Positions 8,148-18,600 of a stretch of DNA of 64,000 nucleotides are shown in pieces. How positions within the stretch are numbered: the stretch's first letter is position 1; every line of letters starts with the position of its first letter. Under the pieces are notes generated by a model, which was given only the letters and a program-made list of their open reading frames with translations, searched no databases and was not told where the DNA came from. Where the stretch lies: positions 6,821,001-6,885,000 of the forward strand of contig NZ_CP109017.1 of NCBI RefSeq assembly GCF_036226765.1, given 5' to 3'. The DNA comes from Streptomyces sp. NBC_00670. GTDB taxonomy: Bacteria > Actinomycetota > Actinomycetes > Streptomycetales > Streptomycetaceae. The position numbers were made by a program, and so were the translations under genes.

Positions 8148-8702
8148 GTGATTGAACAGGCCGCGGAACCCGGGAAACCCTTCCTCTACGTCGTCGTCTG
8201 CGCCGCCGGGGTCGCCTCCGGTGTCGGGGAGCTGATCGCCGCGGCGCAGGAGCGGAACTGGGAGGTCGGGGTCCTCGCCACACCGCTCGCCATGGGCTTC
8301 TTCGACACCGCCGCCGTCGAGGCGCGGACCGGGCGCGTGATCCGGTCCGCGTGGCGGCTGCCGGGGGAGCCGCGGCCCTTTCCGCCGCCGGACGCCGTGG
8401 CCGTCGCCCCGGCCACGTTCAACACGCTCAACAAGTGGGCGGCCGGCATCTCCGACACCCTCGCCCTCGGCACGCTCAACGAGGCGTACGGGCTCGGCGT
8501 CCCGATCGGCGTACTGCCCTGCGTGGGCGAGGCGCTGGCCGCCCATCCCGCCTACGCGGCCGCTCTGGAACGGCTGCGCGGCATGGGCGTACGGTTCGCC
8601 GACCCGTACGCCGGGGGCGGCACCGACGGGGGCGCCCCCGTCTTCGGCTGGGAACGCGTGCTCGACCTGCTCCCGCAGCCGCCCGGACCAGGGACCGTGT
8701 GA
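8148..8702 (+). CDS. HFCD-family flavoprotein
   Basis: 184 aa. Matches the homo-oligomeric flavin-containing Cys decarboxylase fold (EpiD, CoaC/Dfp and UbiX relatives): an N-terminal strand-loop YVVVCAAGVASG, LATPLAMGFFD, and the substrate-side VAPATFNTLNKWAAGISDTL in place of the usual PASANT-type segment, then GVPIGVLPCVGEAL. Start is GTG at 8148. Streptomyces have stand-alone members of unknown substrate. It is 89 bp after the ferredoxin gene; the gap holds two GGCGGxCGGCCCGCCG-like near-repeats, so co-transcription is uncertain. Confidence 0.8.
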   Translation: MIEQAAEPGKPFLYVVVCAAGVASGVGELIAAAQERNWEVGVLATPLAMGFFDTAAVEARTGRVIRSAWRLPGEPRPFPPPDAVAVAPATFNTLNKWAAGISDTLALGTLNEAYGLGVPIGVLPCVGEALAAHPAYAAALERLRGMGVRFADPYAGGGTDGGAPVFGWERVLDLLPQPPGPGTV

Positions 8703-9163
8703 AGGGGGCGTGCGATGAGGGCGTACTTTTCCCGGAACGTTCCGCCGTCTTCCTGCGCCTTCCCGGGCCTTCCCGCGCCTTCCTGAATTCCTGTCCATAA
8801 GGCCTTGGCGAGCCCGGCCGGGCCGGGGCAATTACCACGTACGGGCCCCTTGCTGACGTTCCGTCAACTTACCCCGAGTTCAGGCGGGGTTCATTCGCCG
8901 GGGAAAGTGAGCCCCTGTCTTGTTACTGCTCCCCGGCGTGTGCGAAGGTGTGGGGCGTCGACGTGCGGACAATTCCTTTTCCGCCGGACGCGCCCGGTGC
9001 GCCGTTCGCCCCCCACTCCGGAAAAACGCGGTCGTGGTCGCGCGTTCGGGATATCGAAGATTACGCGAATGGATGCGGACGCTCCCCACGGGGCGGCCGG
9101 CCGGGCGGTACGTCACTGGTCCGGACCCGGCCTCGTGCGCAGGGGCTGTGGAGGAAAGTGAAC
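8703..9163. promoter_or_regulatory. 461-bp leader region with two short palindromes
   Basis: No gene seen. It contains the perfect palindrome GGAACGTTCC (8734-8743), a run of CCTTCC-type repeats (8750-8785) and the 13-bp palindrome TGACGTTCCGTCA (8854-8866). Twelve bases of the latter recur at 35324-35335 upstream of the S1 protease gene. Promoter function for the following gene is inferred. Confidence 0.4.
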
Positions 9164-11551
9164 GTGAACGACGGGGCCGTGCCGAGTTCCCCCGAGCCCG
9201 GCCGGCCGCGCGAGGTGCCCGACGCGGAACTCGCCGCGGAGCTGAAGAAGTCCGGCGGGGAGGGGCCCGTCCACCGGCCGGTGGAGGAACTCCTCGCCCG
9301 GCACGGGGAGGCCGTGTACGCCTACGCGCGGCTGTGCACCGCCGGGGCGCACCCCGCCGGGATGCTCACCACCGCCGCGTTCACCCGGCTGTTCGAGAAC
9401 GCCGGCCGGCAGGCCGGGCCGACGGCGGCGTGGCGGCCGGCCCTGCTGGTCACGGTCGGCCGGATCGCGGCGGAGTGGGACGCCGACCACCGCCGCGACA
9501 TGCTCCACGCCGAGCTGCGCTCCGGCACCGGGTCCGGCTCCGCGGCGGCGCGGCTGCTGCCGCCCGGGAACCGGCGGCTCGTCACCACCGCCTTCCAGCG
9601 GCTCGCCGAGCCCGCGCGGTGCCTGCTGTGGCACATGGAGGTGGAGCGCGAGGAGCCTGACGTGCCCGCCGCACTCCTCGGCATCGACGTCGGCGACGTC
9701 CCGGTGCGGCTCGCCCGGGCCAGGGCCCGGCTGCGCGACGCCTGCCTGGAGGTCCACCGGGAGTCCGCGCCCCGGGACGACTGCCGGCGGTTCGCCCGGC
9801 TGCTCGACGTGGCGCTGCGGCGCGGGGACCGGGTCCTCGACCCCGACCTCCTCTTCCACCTGGACGGCTGCGCCCACTGCCGGGGCGCCGCCGAGCAGCT
9901 CGACGGCTTCGACCGGCGGCTGCCGGTGCTCCTCACGGAGGGGGTACTGGGCTGGGCCGCCCGGGCCTACCTCGACACCCGCGGCCCCCGCGAGCCGGAG
10001 CCCCCGCGCGGCCCGACGGCGCTCGACGCCCGCATGGACTTCACGGCCCCCGACACGCCGCCGGTCCCACCGGGCCCCCGCACGCGAGCCGCCCGCCCCC
10101 GCACGCCGGTCCGCACGGCCGCCGCCCACGTCCGCACCCTCACGGCCCGCCTCCGCACCCCCCGCCGGCCCTCCACACCGGCGGACCCGAAGGAGGGCCC
10201 ACCACCGGGCGCCCCGTCGGACGACCCGGCGGCGCGGTCCACCGACCGGAGCGCTGTCGCGCCGGGTGTCGCCGAGCGGGGTGCCGTCGGCCGGAGCGCT
10301 GTCACGCCTGGGGGCGCCGCGCGGGGCACAGCCGCCTCGGCGGACGCCGGCCGAGGCGCGACGGCGTCGGCCGTCCCCGGCCGGGGGGCTGTCGTGCCGG
10401 GTGTTGCCGAGCGGGCCGCCGCCGGCCGGGGCGCTGCCGCGGCCGGGGGCGCCGGTCGGCGCGTCGGCGCGCCGAGCCACGCGGGGTCGGGTGGCGTCGC
10501 GCCGGGGGGTGCCGGGCGTGGTGCGGTCGCGCCGGGTGTCGTCGGGTCGGGGAGTGTCGCGGCGAGCGCACCCGCGCCCGGCGACGGCGCGGCGGTCGTT
10601 GCCGCCGGGCAGGGCGTTGCCCGGCCGGAAGGGGCTGGGCACAGGCGTGCGGGCCGGCGGCGTCGTGCGGGCGCCGCCGTGGCGGGCTCCGCCGCACCGG
10701 CCGCCGCGCGCGAGGACTCCACCGGGACGGCACCCGGCGCGCCGGTGGCGGGCGTCGACGCGCGCCGGGAGACCGCGTCGGATGCCGGCCGGGCGCGAGG
10801 CCGGGTAGCGGCGGGCGCCGTCGGGTGGGACGGGTTCGCGGGGGCCGCGGCGCGGCACCGGGCCCGGGGGCGGATGCCGCGTGCGGTGCGGTGGGGGTCG
10901 TCCGAGGCGGGCGCCCGGCGGGAGCCGCTTCTCGTCGTGGGGATCGTGGGGGCCTGTGTCGTCGTGCCGTTGGCCGTGTGGGGTGTGATGGGTGGCGGAG
11001 GCGGCGCCGCCGAGGAGCCCGGGGGGACGGCCTCGTCCGTGCCGTCGTGGGCCGGGACGGCCGCCGACGCCTCCGACGGTGTCGTACGGGGCCGGTTGCG
11101 CAACGCCGGTGACGGGCTGTGTCTCGACGTCCACGGCGAGAAGGCCGTCGCCGGCGCCGAGGCCGTGCTCGCCGGCTGCGGCTCCGCCCGCACCCAGCAC
11201 TGGGCCTACGAGACCGACGGCCTGCTGCGCAGTCTCGCCGAGCCCTCGCTCTGCCTCGACTCCCGCCTCGGCTACTCGGTCGTCCTGGCCCCGTGCGCGG
11301 GCCGGTCCACGCCCGAGGTGAGGAACGTCCGCTACGACTTCACCCTCCAGGGCACCCTCGTACCGCGCCGCGACCAGAACCTGGCCCTCGCCCCGGCCGC
11401 GCCCGGCGCCGACCCCGCCCCCGGCACCGCCCTCGTACTGAAGCCGCGCGCCACCGGCGACGGGGAGCAGCGCTGGCAGGCCGACACCGACAGCGCGCTG
11501 CGGATGCAGTCCGTCAACTGGGGCGCCGAGGGCACGCCCACGGACCGCTGA
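9164..11551 (+). CDS. Sigma-like / zinc-finger / TM / ricin-lectin fusion protein
   Basis: 795 aa multidomain protein. Residues ~35-200 resemble a divergent ECF sigma (helices LLARHGEAVYAYARL and LTTAAFTRLFENAGR, then an RLAEPARCLLWHMEVEREEP region-4-like part). Residues 228-245 carry an anti-sigma-type zinc motif, H232-x3-C236-x2-C239 in LLFHLDGCAHCRGAAEQL. A long Pro- then Gly/Ala/Arg-rich low-complexity linker (~330-580) follows, then one membrane helix (~588-610, LLVVGIVGACVVVPLAVWG) and an external ricin-B-type domain (~645-790: NAGDGLCLDVHG, LAEPSLCLDS, NLALAP). GTG at 9164 is favoured over 9158 because GGAGG is 9 nt upstream. A transmembrane sensor coupling carbohydrate binding to transcription is plausible but untested. 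Confidence 0.82.
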   Translation: MNDGAVPSSPEPGRPREVPDAELAAELKKSGGEGPVHRPVEELLARHGEAVYAYARLCTAGAHPAGMLTTAAFTRLFENAGRQAGPTAAWRPALLVTVGRIAAEWDADHRRDMLHAELRSGTGSGSAAARLLPPGNRRLVTTAFQRLAEPARCLLWHMEVEREEPDVPAALLGIDVGDVPVRLARARARLRDACLEVHRESAPRDDCRRFARLLDVALRRGDRVLDPDLLFHLDGCAHCRGAAEQLDGFDRRLPVLLTEGVLGWAARAYLDTRGPREPEPPRGPTALDARMDFTAPDTPPVPPGPRTRAARPRTPVRTAAAHVRTLTARLRTPRRPSTPADPKEGPPPGAPSDDPAARSTDRSAVAPGVAERGAVGRSAVTPGGAARGTAASADAGRGATASAVPGRGAVVPGVAERAAAGRGAAAAGGAGRRVGAPSHAGSGGVAPGGAGRGAVAPGVVGSGSVAASAPAPGDGAAVVAAGQGVARPEGAGHRRAGRRRRAGAAVAGSAAPAAAREDSTGTAPGAPVAGVDARRETASDAGRARGRVAAGAVGWDGFAGAAARHRARGRMPRAVRWGSSEAGARREPLLVVGIVGACVVVPLAVWGVMGGGGGAAEEPGGTASSVPSWAGTAADASDGVVRGRLRNAGDGLCLDVHGEKAVAGAEAVLAGCGSARTQHWAYETDGLLRSLAEPSLCLDSRLGYSVVLAPCAGRSTPEVRNVRYDFTLQGTLVPRRDQNLALAPAAPGADPAPGTALVLKPRATGDGEQRWQADTDSALRMQSVNWGAEGTPTDR

Positions 11552-11560
11552 CCCCCGTCC

Positions 11561-12820
11561 TCACCCGCCGAACAGCCGCAGCGACAGCCACAGCGCCGTC
11601 GTCGCAGGGACCAGCGCCGCCGGTACCGCGAGCAGTCCGAGCCGGGTGAATTCGCCGAGGTCGACGCCGTGGTCGTGCTGGTGCAGGATGCGCCGCCACA
11701 GCAGCGTCGCCAGCGAACCCGCGTACGTGAGGTTCGGGCCGATGTTGACCCCGAGCAGCACGGCCAGCACCGGCCCGGTGCCGGCCGGGGCGACCAGCGG
11801 CAGCAGCACCAGCACCGCCGGCAGGTTGTTGATCACATTGGCCAGCAGCGCCGCCAGCGCCGCGACGCCCAGCAGCGCGGCCCAGCCGGAGCCGTCCGGC
11901 AGCAGCTGCCCCAGCGCGTCGGCGAGCCCGTTGTCGACGACGGCCCGTACGACCACGCCCAGCGCGAGCACGAACGCGAGGAAGCCCGGCGCCGCCGCCC
12001 GCACCACTGTGAGCGGCGTCGTACGCCGGCGCACCAGCGCGCGCACGGCCAGGGTGAGCGCCCCCGCCAGCGCCGACCACGCCGGGTCGATGCCGACGGC
12101 GGAGGCGACGACGAACCCGGCGAGCGTGCCGAGCACGGTGACGAGCGCGAACACCGGCATCGGCGGCGGCTCCTCCCCGCTCGGGTCGCAGGCCGCGGCC
12201 GTACCGAGGTCCCGCCGGAAGAACCGCCGGAAGACGACGTACTCTGCGGCCACCGCGACCACCCACGGCAGCGCCATCAGCGCCCCGAACCGTACGAACC
12301 CGATGCCCGCGGCCGTGAACGCGAGCAGGTTGGTCAGATTGGAGACCGGCAGCAGCAGCGAGGCCGTGTTGGAGAGGTGCGTGCAGGCGTAGACGTGCGG
12401 CTTGGGACGGGCGCCCATGTGCGCGGCGGTGGCGAACACCACGGGGGTGAGCAGGACGACGGTCGCGTCCAGGCTGAGCACCGCCGTGATCGCCGAGGCG
12501 AGCGCGAAGACGGCGGTCAGCAGGCGGCCGGGGCTGCCGGCGGCCCAGCGGGCGGTCCACGCGCCGCAGGCGCGGAACAGGCCCTCCTCGTCGCAGTAGC
12601 GGGCGAGGACGAGGACGGCGGCGAGGAAGCCGACGACGGGGGCGAGGTGCGAGACCTCGTCGGCGGCGTGGTCCAGGGAGAGGGCGCCGGTGGCGATGGC
12701 GAGGGTGGCGGCGGGGACGGCGACGACCGCCTCCGGCCAGTTGAAGGGCCGGGCGACGGCGCAGGCGAGGACCGCGGCGAGGAGGGTGACGGAGAGGGCT
12801 TCGGCGAGCGGGGTGTTCAG
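11561..12820 (-). CDS. SLC13/ArsB-family anion permease, CTG start
   Basis: 419 aa hydrophobic carrier with ~10-11 membrane helices. ArsB/CitM-like hallmarks are VGFLAAVLVLARYCDEEGLF, LSLDATVVLLTPVVF and the second-half ANVINNLPAVLVLLPL and GVNIGPNLTYAGSLATLLW. The conserved N-terminal ~113 residues have no ATG, GTG or TTG in frame; they begin NTPLAEALSVTLLAAVLACA after a CTG at 12820 preceded by GGAGG with a 6-nt spacing. CTG initiation is therefore the best reading; a start at GTG 12481 would delete the first membrane helices. Possible substrates are arsenite or dicarboxylates; no ars genes are nearby. Confidence 0.82.
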   Translation of the reverse strand: MNTPLAEALSVTLLAAVLACAVARPFNWPEAVVAVPAATLAIATGALSLDHAADEVSHLAPVVGFLAAVLVLARYCDEEGLFRACGAWTARWAAGSPGRLLTAVFALASAITAVLSLDATVVLLTPVVFATAAHMGARPKPHVYACTHLSNTASLLLPVSNLTNLLAFTAAGIGFVRFGALMALPWVVAVAAEYVVFRRFFRRDLGTAAACDPSGEEPPPMPVFALVTVLGTLAGFVVASAVGIDPAWSALAGALTLAVRALVRRRTTPLTVVRAAAPGFLAFVLALGVVVRAVVDNGLADALGQLLPDGSGWAALLGVAALAALLANVINNLPAVLVLLPLVAPAGTGPVLAVLLGVNIGPNLTYAGSLATLLWRRILHQHDHGVDLGEFTRLGLLAVPAALVPATTALWLSLRLFGG

Positions 12821-12873
12821 GGGACGCCTCCGGCGGGGGTGGAGTGCAGGTTCCCCTGCGCGGCCCCCATTTT

Positions 12874-13002
12874 GCTCGCCCCCGCCGCCCCTACCCTTCC
12901 CATCCCCTCGGGGGCTCCGCCCCCGAACCCCCGGGCGCGTTGTCGGCCGCGGGTGGGTGGGGGTGCGCCGCGCAGTTCCCCGCGCCCCCTACGGGGCGCG
13001 CT
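12874..13002. repeat. Palindromic intergenic repeat, A + B modules, copy 3
   Basis: A module 12874-12934 (GCTCGCCCCCGCCGCCCCT, then GGGGGC-TCC-GCCCCC) and B module 12971-13002 with hairpin CGCGCCCC-CTAC-GGGGCGCG (12981-13000). It abuts the stop codon of the leftward SpoIIE phosphatase gene. Confidence 0.87.
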
Positions 13003-13003
13003 C

Positions 13004-15439
13004 CTACAACCCCTCCAGCAGCGCCAGCTCCGCCCAGATCGTCTTGCCGTCCGGGGTGTGGCGGGTGCCCCAGCGTTGGGTGAGCTGGGCGACCAGCAGC
13101 AGGCCCCGGCCGCCCTCGTCGTACGTCTTCGCGCGGCGCAGATGGGGCGCCGTCGGGCTCGCGTCGGAGACCTCGCAGATGAGGATGGACGTGTCGTGGA
13201 TCAGCCGCAGCCGGATCGGGCGCTCGCCGTAGCGGATCGCGTTGGTGACGAGTTCGCTCACCACCAGCTCCGCCGTGAACGCCGTCTCCGTCAGCCGCCA
13301 CCGCTCCAGCTGCCCCACCACCTGCTTGCGGATCGCCGCGACCAGCGACGGGTCCGCGGGAATGTCCCACGTCGCCACCTGCGAGGCCGGCAGCCCCCGG
13401 GTGCGGGCCAGCAGCAGCGCCACGTCGTCCGCGGCACCGCCCGCCGGCAGCAGCGCGTGCAGCACCCGGTCGCACGCCGCGTCCAGTGAGTCGGAGACGT
13501 CGGGCGTGTCGGCCGTCTCCGCGGCGTCCGCCGCCCCGGCCGGTGCCGGCAGCGCCTCGCACAGCAGCCGCTGGCTGGTGTCGAGGTCCCGCTCCCGGCT
13601 CTCCACCAGGCCGTCGGTGTACAGCCCCAGCACCGTGCCCTCGGGCAGATCGACCTCGATCGCCTCGAACGGCAGCCCGCCAAGGCCCAGCGGCGGCCCG
13701 GCCGGGAGCTCGATCCGGCGCGCCGGGCCGCCCCCGGGCAGCACCATCACCGGCGGCGGATGCCCGGCCCGGGCCATCGTGCACCGGCGCGAGACCGGGT
13801 CGTACACCGCGTAGAGACAGGTCGCCCCGACCTCCCCGGTCGTGCCGTCCTGCCCGCTCTCCACCGACAGCCGCAGCACCAGGTCGTCGAGGTGGGTCAG
13901 CAGTTCGTCGGGGGCGAGGTCGATGTCGGCGAGCGTACGGACGGCCGTGCGCAGCCGGCCCATCGTCGCCGAGGCCTTGATGCCGTGGCCGACGACATCG
14001 CCGACGATCATGGCGACCCGCATCCCGGACAGCGGGATCACGTCGAACCAGTCGCCGCCGACCCCGGCCCGGGCGGCCGGCAGATAGCGGGAGGCCGCCT
14101 CCACCGCCGCCGTCCGCGGCAGCCGCCGGGGCAGCAGACTGCGTTGCAGGGCGAGCGCCGTCTCGCGCTCGCGGGAGTACCGGCGGGCGTTGTCGATGCA
14201 CACGGCGGCCCGCGCGGTGACCTCCTCCGCCAGCAGCACGTCGTCCGGGGTGAACGCCCCGGGCCGGCGGAAGCGGCTGAGGACGGCCACCCCGAGGGTG
14301 CTGCCGCGGGCCTGGATCGGCACCGACATCGACGAGTGGATGCCGAGCGCGCGGATCCGCCCGGCCCGTACCGGGTCCTCGTCCAGCCACTCGGTGAGCG
14401 TCTGCGTCGGGTCCTCGGCGAGGACGGTGTCGCCCGTGGTCAGACAGGTGGCCTGCGGGGAGGAGGCGGGATAGCGCCGGGTGCCGCCGAGCTCGGTCAC
14501 CACCTCGGGCGCCCCCGGTGTCGCCGACTGCTGGGCGGCGCGCCGCAGCACCATGGGGAAGCTGAGCGAGACGGGGCACGGGTCGCTGCCGTCCTCCGGC
14601 GCGTCCAGCAGGTCGATGCTGACGAAGTCGGCGAGCGCCGGTACGCAGACGTCCGCCAGCTCCTGTGCCGTGCGGGCCACGTCCAGCGTGCTGCCGATGC
14701 GCACGCTCGCCTCGTTGACCAGCTGGAGCCGCCGGCGGGCCAGATGCTCGTCGGTGAAGTCGTGCATGGTCAGACAGACGCCCCGGACCCGGCCCTCGTC
14801 GTCGGTGACCGGGGCCGCCCGGAAGAGCCAGGCGCTGTCCCGCCCGGCCACGTCGGCGGAGACCAGGGTCCGTACGTCCTCGGCGCGCCCGGTGGTGAGC
14901 ACGCGGAACATGTCCCGCTCGATCTCCTCGCTCTCGCGCCGGCCGCCGATCTCCGACGGGCGCAGCCCGCGGACCCGTTCCTCGGGCACGCCCATCACGT
15001 CGGACATGGCCCGGTTGAACCGCCGCAGCCGCAGCCGCTCGTCGTAGACGGCGGTGGCACACGGGGACTGGGCCAGCGCCGTCCGGGCCAGCGGGTCGTC
15101 GTCGGGCAGGGGAGCGGTGTCCTCCAGGGGCGTCACGAGGAGCCAGTGGCCGGGGCCGTCGGGGCGGGCCGGGCGGTGGTGGGCGAGGATCCACACGGAG
15201 ACGGTGCGCCCGTCCCGGTGACGCAGGCCCACGATGCCGGCGCAGCGGAAGGGGCGGTCCGCGGGGAGGGCGAAGCCGGCGGGGTCGGCCAGGAGGCCGG
15301 CGGCGGGGCGGCCCACGACCTCGTCGGCCGTGTGACCCAGCAGCCGGCGCGCGCCCTCGTTCCACTCCCGCAGCGTGCCGCCGTCGTCGACGACCGCCCG
15401 CGCCGTGGCGGCATCGTCGTACGGGTACTCCGGGCTCAT
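13004..15439 (-). CDS. PAS-GAF-SpoIIE phosphatase-HATPase signalling protein
   Basis: 811 aa. Order: PAS (~10-110), second PAS (~118-235, FNRAMSDVMGVPEERVRGLR), GAF (~245-405), SpoIIE/PP2C-type Ser/Thr phosphatase (~420-650: ASRYLPAARAGVGGDWFDVI, MIVGDVVGHG, LYTDGLVESR, DDVALLLARTR) and a C-terminal RsbW-like HATPase (N-box SELVTNAIRY, G-box DEGGRGLLLV). Such proteins dephosphorylate anti-sigma antagonists in partner-switching control of sigma factors; here phosphatase and kinase-like modules share one chain. ATG at 15439 has GAGGAAG 8 nt upstream; GTG at 15484 is the alternative. Confidence 0.92.
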   Translation of the reverse strand: MSPEYPYDDAATARAVVDDGGTLREWNEGARRLLGHTADEVVGRPAAGLLADPAGFALPADRPFRCAGIVGLRHRDGRTVSVWILAHHRPARPDGPGHWLLVTPLEDTAPLPDDDPLARTALAQSPCATAVYDERLRLRRFNRAMSDVMGVPEERVRGLRPSEIGGRRESEEIERDMFRVLTTGRAEDVRTLVSADVAGRDSAWLFRAAPVTDDEGRVRGVCLTMHDFTDEHLARRRLQLVNEASVRIGSTLDVARTAQELADVCVPALADFVSIDLLDAPEDGSDPCPVSLSFPMVLRRAAQQSATPGAPEVVTELGGTRRYPASSPQATCLTTGDTVLAEDPTQTLTEWLDEDPVRAGRIRALGIHSSMSVPIQARGSTLGVAVLSRFRRPGAFTPDDVLLAEEVTARAAVCIDNARRYSRERETALALQRSLLPRRLPRTAAVEAASRYLPAARAGVGGDWFDVIPLSGMRVAMIVGDVVGHGIKASATMGRLRTAVRTLADIDLAPDELLTHLDDLVLRLSVESGQDGTTGEVGATCLYAVYDPVSRRCTMARAGHPPPVMVLPGGGPARRIELPAGPPLGLGGLPFEAIEVDLPEGTVLGLYTDGLVESRERDLDTSQRLLCEALPAPAGAADAAETADTPDVSDSLDAACDRVLHALLPAGGAADDVALLLARTRGLPASQVATWDIPADPSLVAAIRKQVVGQLERWRLTETAFTAELVVSELVTNAIRYGERPIRLRLIHDTSILICEVSDASPTAPHLRRAKTYDEGGRGLLLVAQLTQRWGTRHTPDGKTIWAELALLEGL

Positions 15440-15627
15440 CCTCGCCACTTCCTCGCGCCCACTCAGGGTGAACAGGGCCTTCACACGTCGTACCCAGGTT
15501 AGAGCCTGCCGTTTGGATCAGCTCTGCCGGACCCTTGACGGACCTGTGGTTACTACGGTCAGAATCTGTTTGCTCGCGATCAGTTATGAGTAATTCTGGG
15601 CTCTTGACGAATCCGAAGGGGAACCGC

Positions 15628-18600
15628 ATGTCGGTCACTCGCAGATCGGTCCTGATCGTCGGCACCGCCGCACCCGCGGCCGGTGCCCTTCTGCCCGCCC
15701 AGGCCGCCCACACCGGAACCGGTGCCCAGGCGGGTGCGGGGACCGTCGCGGCGGCCCGCGCGGCCGGCCGCCGGACGGTCCCGCTGCGCGACGGCTGGCG
15801 GTTCGCCCTGGTCACCACCGACGGCGTCACCGACCCCACCGGCGCCTACGCCGACGCCGCCGACCCCGGCCACGACGACTCCGGCTGGCGCGAGGTCGCC
15901 GTCCCGCACGACTGGAGCATCGAGCAGACCCCCACCACCGAGCACGGCACCACCAGCGGCACCGGCTTCCTCCCCGGCGGCCTCGGCTGGTACCGCCTCG
16001 CCTTCACCCTGTCGCCCGCGCACGCCGGCAAGCGGATCTCGGTGGAGTTCGACGGCGTCTACATGGACTCGACCGTGTACTGCAACGGCACCGAGGCCGG
16101 ACACCACCCGTACGGGTACACCGGATTCGCCCTCGACCTCACCGATCTGGTGCACACCGACGGCCGCACGGAGAACGTCCTCGCCGTGCGGGTGCGCAAC
16201 CGGCTGCCCAGCAGCCGCTGGTACTCCGGCAGCGGCATCTACCGCGAGGCCCGCCTCGTACTCACCGACCCCGTGCACGTCGAACGGTGGGGCACCCACG
16301 TCACCACGCCCGAGGTCGGCGCCGACCGCGCCGTCGTCCGGATCGCCACCACCGTGCGCAACGAGTCCGGCGCGGCGGCCGACATCGAGATCCGCTCCAC
16401 CGTCGCCGACCCCCGCGGCCGCACCGTCGCCCGTACGTCCTCCACGGCCCCCGGAGTCGGCGACCGGGCCACGGAGACCCACGAACTGACCATCAACAAG
16501 CCCCAGTTGTGGGACTTCGCCACACCGCGGCGGTACATCCTCACCACCGAGATACGCGTCGACGGCAGGACCACCGACACCTACCGCACCCCCTTCGGGA
16601 TCCGCACCTTCCGCTTCGACCCCGACGAGGGCTTCCGACTCAACGGCGTGCACGCCAAGATCAAGGGCGTCGACCTCCACCACGACCAGGGCGCCCTCGG
16701 CGCCGCCATCAGCGCCGACGCCGTACGCCGCCAGATGACGCTGATGAAGTCCATGGGCGTCAACGCCTTCCGCACCTCCCACAACCCGCCCTCCCCGCAG
16801 ATGATCGAGGTCTGCGAGGAACTCGGGATCGTGATGATGGTCGAGGCGTTCGACTGCTGGCGCACCGGCAAGACGACGTACGACTACGGCCGCTTCTTCG
16901 ACGAGTGGTGCGAGAAGGACGCCACCGAGATGGTGCTGGCCGCCCGCAACTCGCCCGCCGTGGTGCTGTGGTCGATCGGCAACGAGATCCCCGACTCCAC
17001 CTCCACCGCCGGACTCGCGATGGCCGACCGGATCATCGCCGCGATCAGGGCCGCCGACGACACCCGCCCCCTCGTCATCGGCTCCGACAAGTACCGCGGC
17101 CTGCCGAAGAAGGGCTCCGCGGCCGACCTGATGCTCGCCAAGCTCGACGGGCTCGGCCTCAACTACAACACCGCCAAGTCGGTCGACGCCCTGCACGCCG
17201 CCTACCCGCACCTGTTCCTCTTCGAGTCCGAGTCCTCCTCGGAGACCTCCACCCGCGGCACCTACCAGGAGCCCGCACACCTCAACACCGGCGAGAACCA
17301 CACCCCCGGCCGCCGGGCCACCTCCTCGTACGACAACAACCTCGCCTCCTGGACGATGAGCGGCGAGTACGGCCACAAGAAGGACCGGGACCGCAAGTGG
17401 TTCGCGGGGCAGTTCCTGTGGTCCGGCATCGACTACATCGGCGAGCCCACCCCGTACAACGTCTTCCCCGTCAAGGCGTCCTTCTTCGGCGCGGTCGACA
17501 CGGCCGGCTTCCCCAAGGACATGTACCACCTCTTCCGCAGCCAGTGGACCGACGAGCCGATGGTCCACCTGGTGCCGATGACCTGGAACCACGAGAAGGG
17601 CGACACGGTCGAGGTCTGGGCCTACGCCAACGTCGACACCGTCGAGCTGTACCTCAACGGAAGGTCCCTCGGCGTACGGCAGTTCGACACCAAGAAGACG
17701 GCCGACGGCCGCACCTACCTGGAGACCACCGAGGCCACCGGCGACGACAAGACCTTCACCGACGGCCCCTACCCGGGCAGTTACACCAGCCCCAACGGCA
17801 GCGCCGGCAAACTGCATCTGACCTGGAAGGTCGCCTACGAGCCGGGCGAGCTGAGGGCGGTGGCCCGGCGCGGCGGGAAGACCGTCGCCACCGACGTCCT
17901 GCGCACGGCGGGCGCCCCGCACGCGGTGCGCCTGACGCCGGACCGGAACTCCCTGGACGCCGACGGCCGTTCGCTTCTCTTCGTCACCGCCGACGTCGTC
18001 GACGCGCACGGGACCGTGGTGCCCGACGCCGAGCACCTGCTCACGTTCGACGTGACGGGCGGCTCGCTCGCCGGCGTCGACAACGGGCGCCAGGAGAGCG
18101 CCGAGCGGTACCAGGCCACCACCCGCACCGCCTTCCACGGCAAGGCGCTCGCGATCGTACGGTCCGGGAACCGGCCCGGGGTGCTGCGGGCGACCGCCCG
18201 TGCGGACGGGCTGCGACGGGGCACCGCCACCGTCCGTACGACGAAGGCACGTGCGGCGGCGACCACCCCCGCCGCCGTCTTCCGCGCCGATCCGCCGGCC
18301 CCGCCCGCACACCCGCACGCCGACGCCAGTTACTCCGGCCGGCCCGACACCCTGCCCGCCGCGATGCTCGACGGTGACGCCGCCACCGGCTGGTCCAACG
18401 GCTTCGCCAAGGCGGCCACCGCGCTGCTGCCCGCGTTCGACGGGGCGCGTGCCGAGGACTGGGTCTCGGTCGACTTCGGGCGCGGCCGCGTCCTGGACCG
18501 GGTGGAGGTCTCCTTCACCGTCGATGCCGGGCACACCCGGCCCGCCGTGATCGAGGCCGAGGTGTGGACGGGGGAGCGGTACGCGGCCGTCTCGGGCGCG

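Noticed and set aside
10250..10620. Possible frameshift in the sigma/lectin fusion gene because base composition changes abruptly
   Set aside because: The frame stays open with G/C third positions through to the membrane helix and ricin domain; the change is explained by a degenerate Gly/Ala/Arg repeat linker.
12891..15839. 982-codon - strand frame overlapping the SpoIIE gene
   Set aside because: Out-of-frame shadow of the PAS-GAF-SpoIIE gene, low complexity, and it starts inside the GH2 gene.
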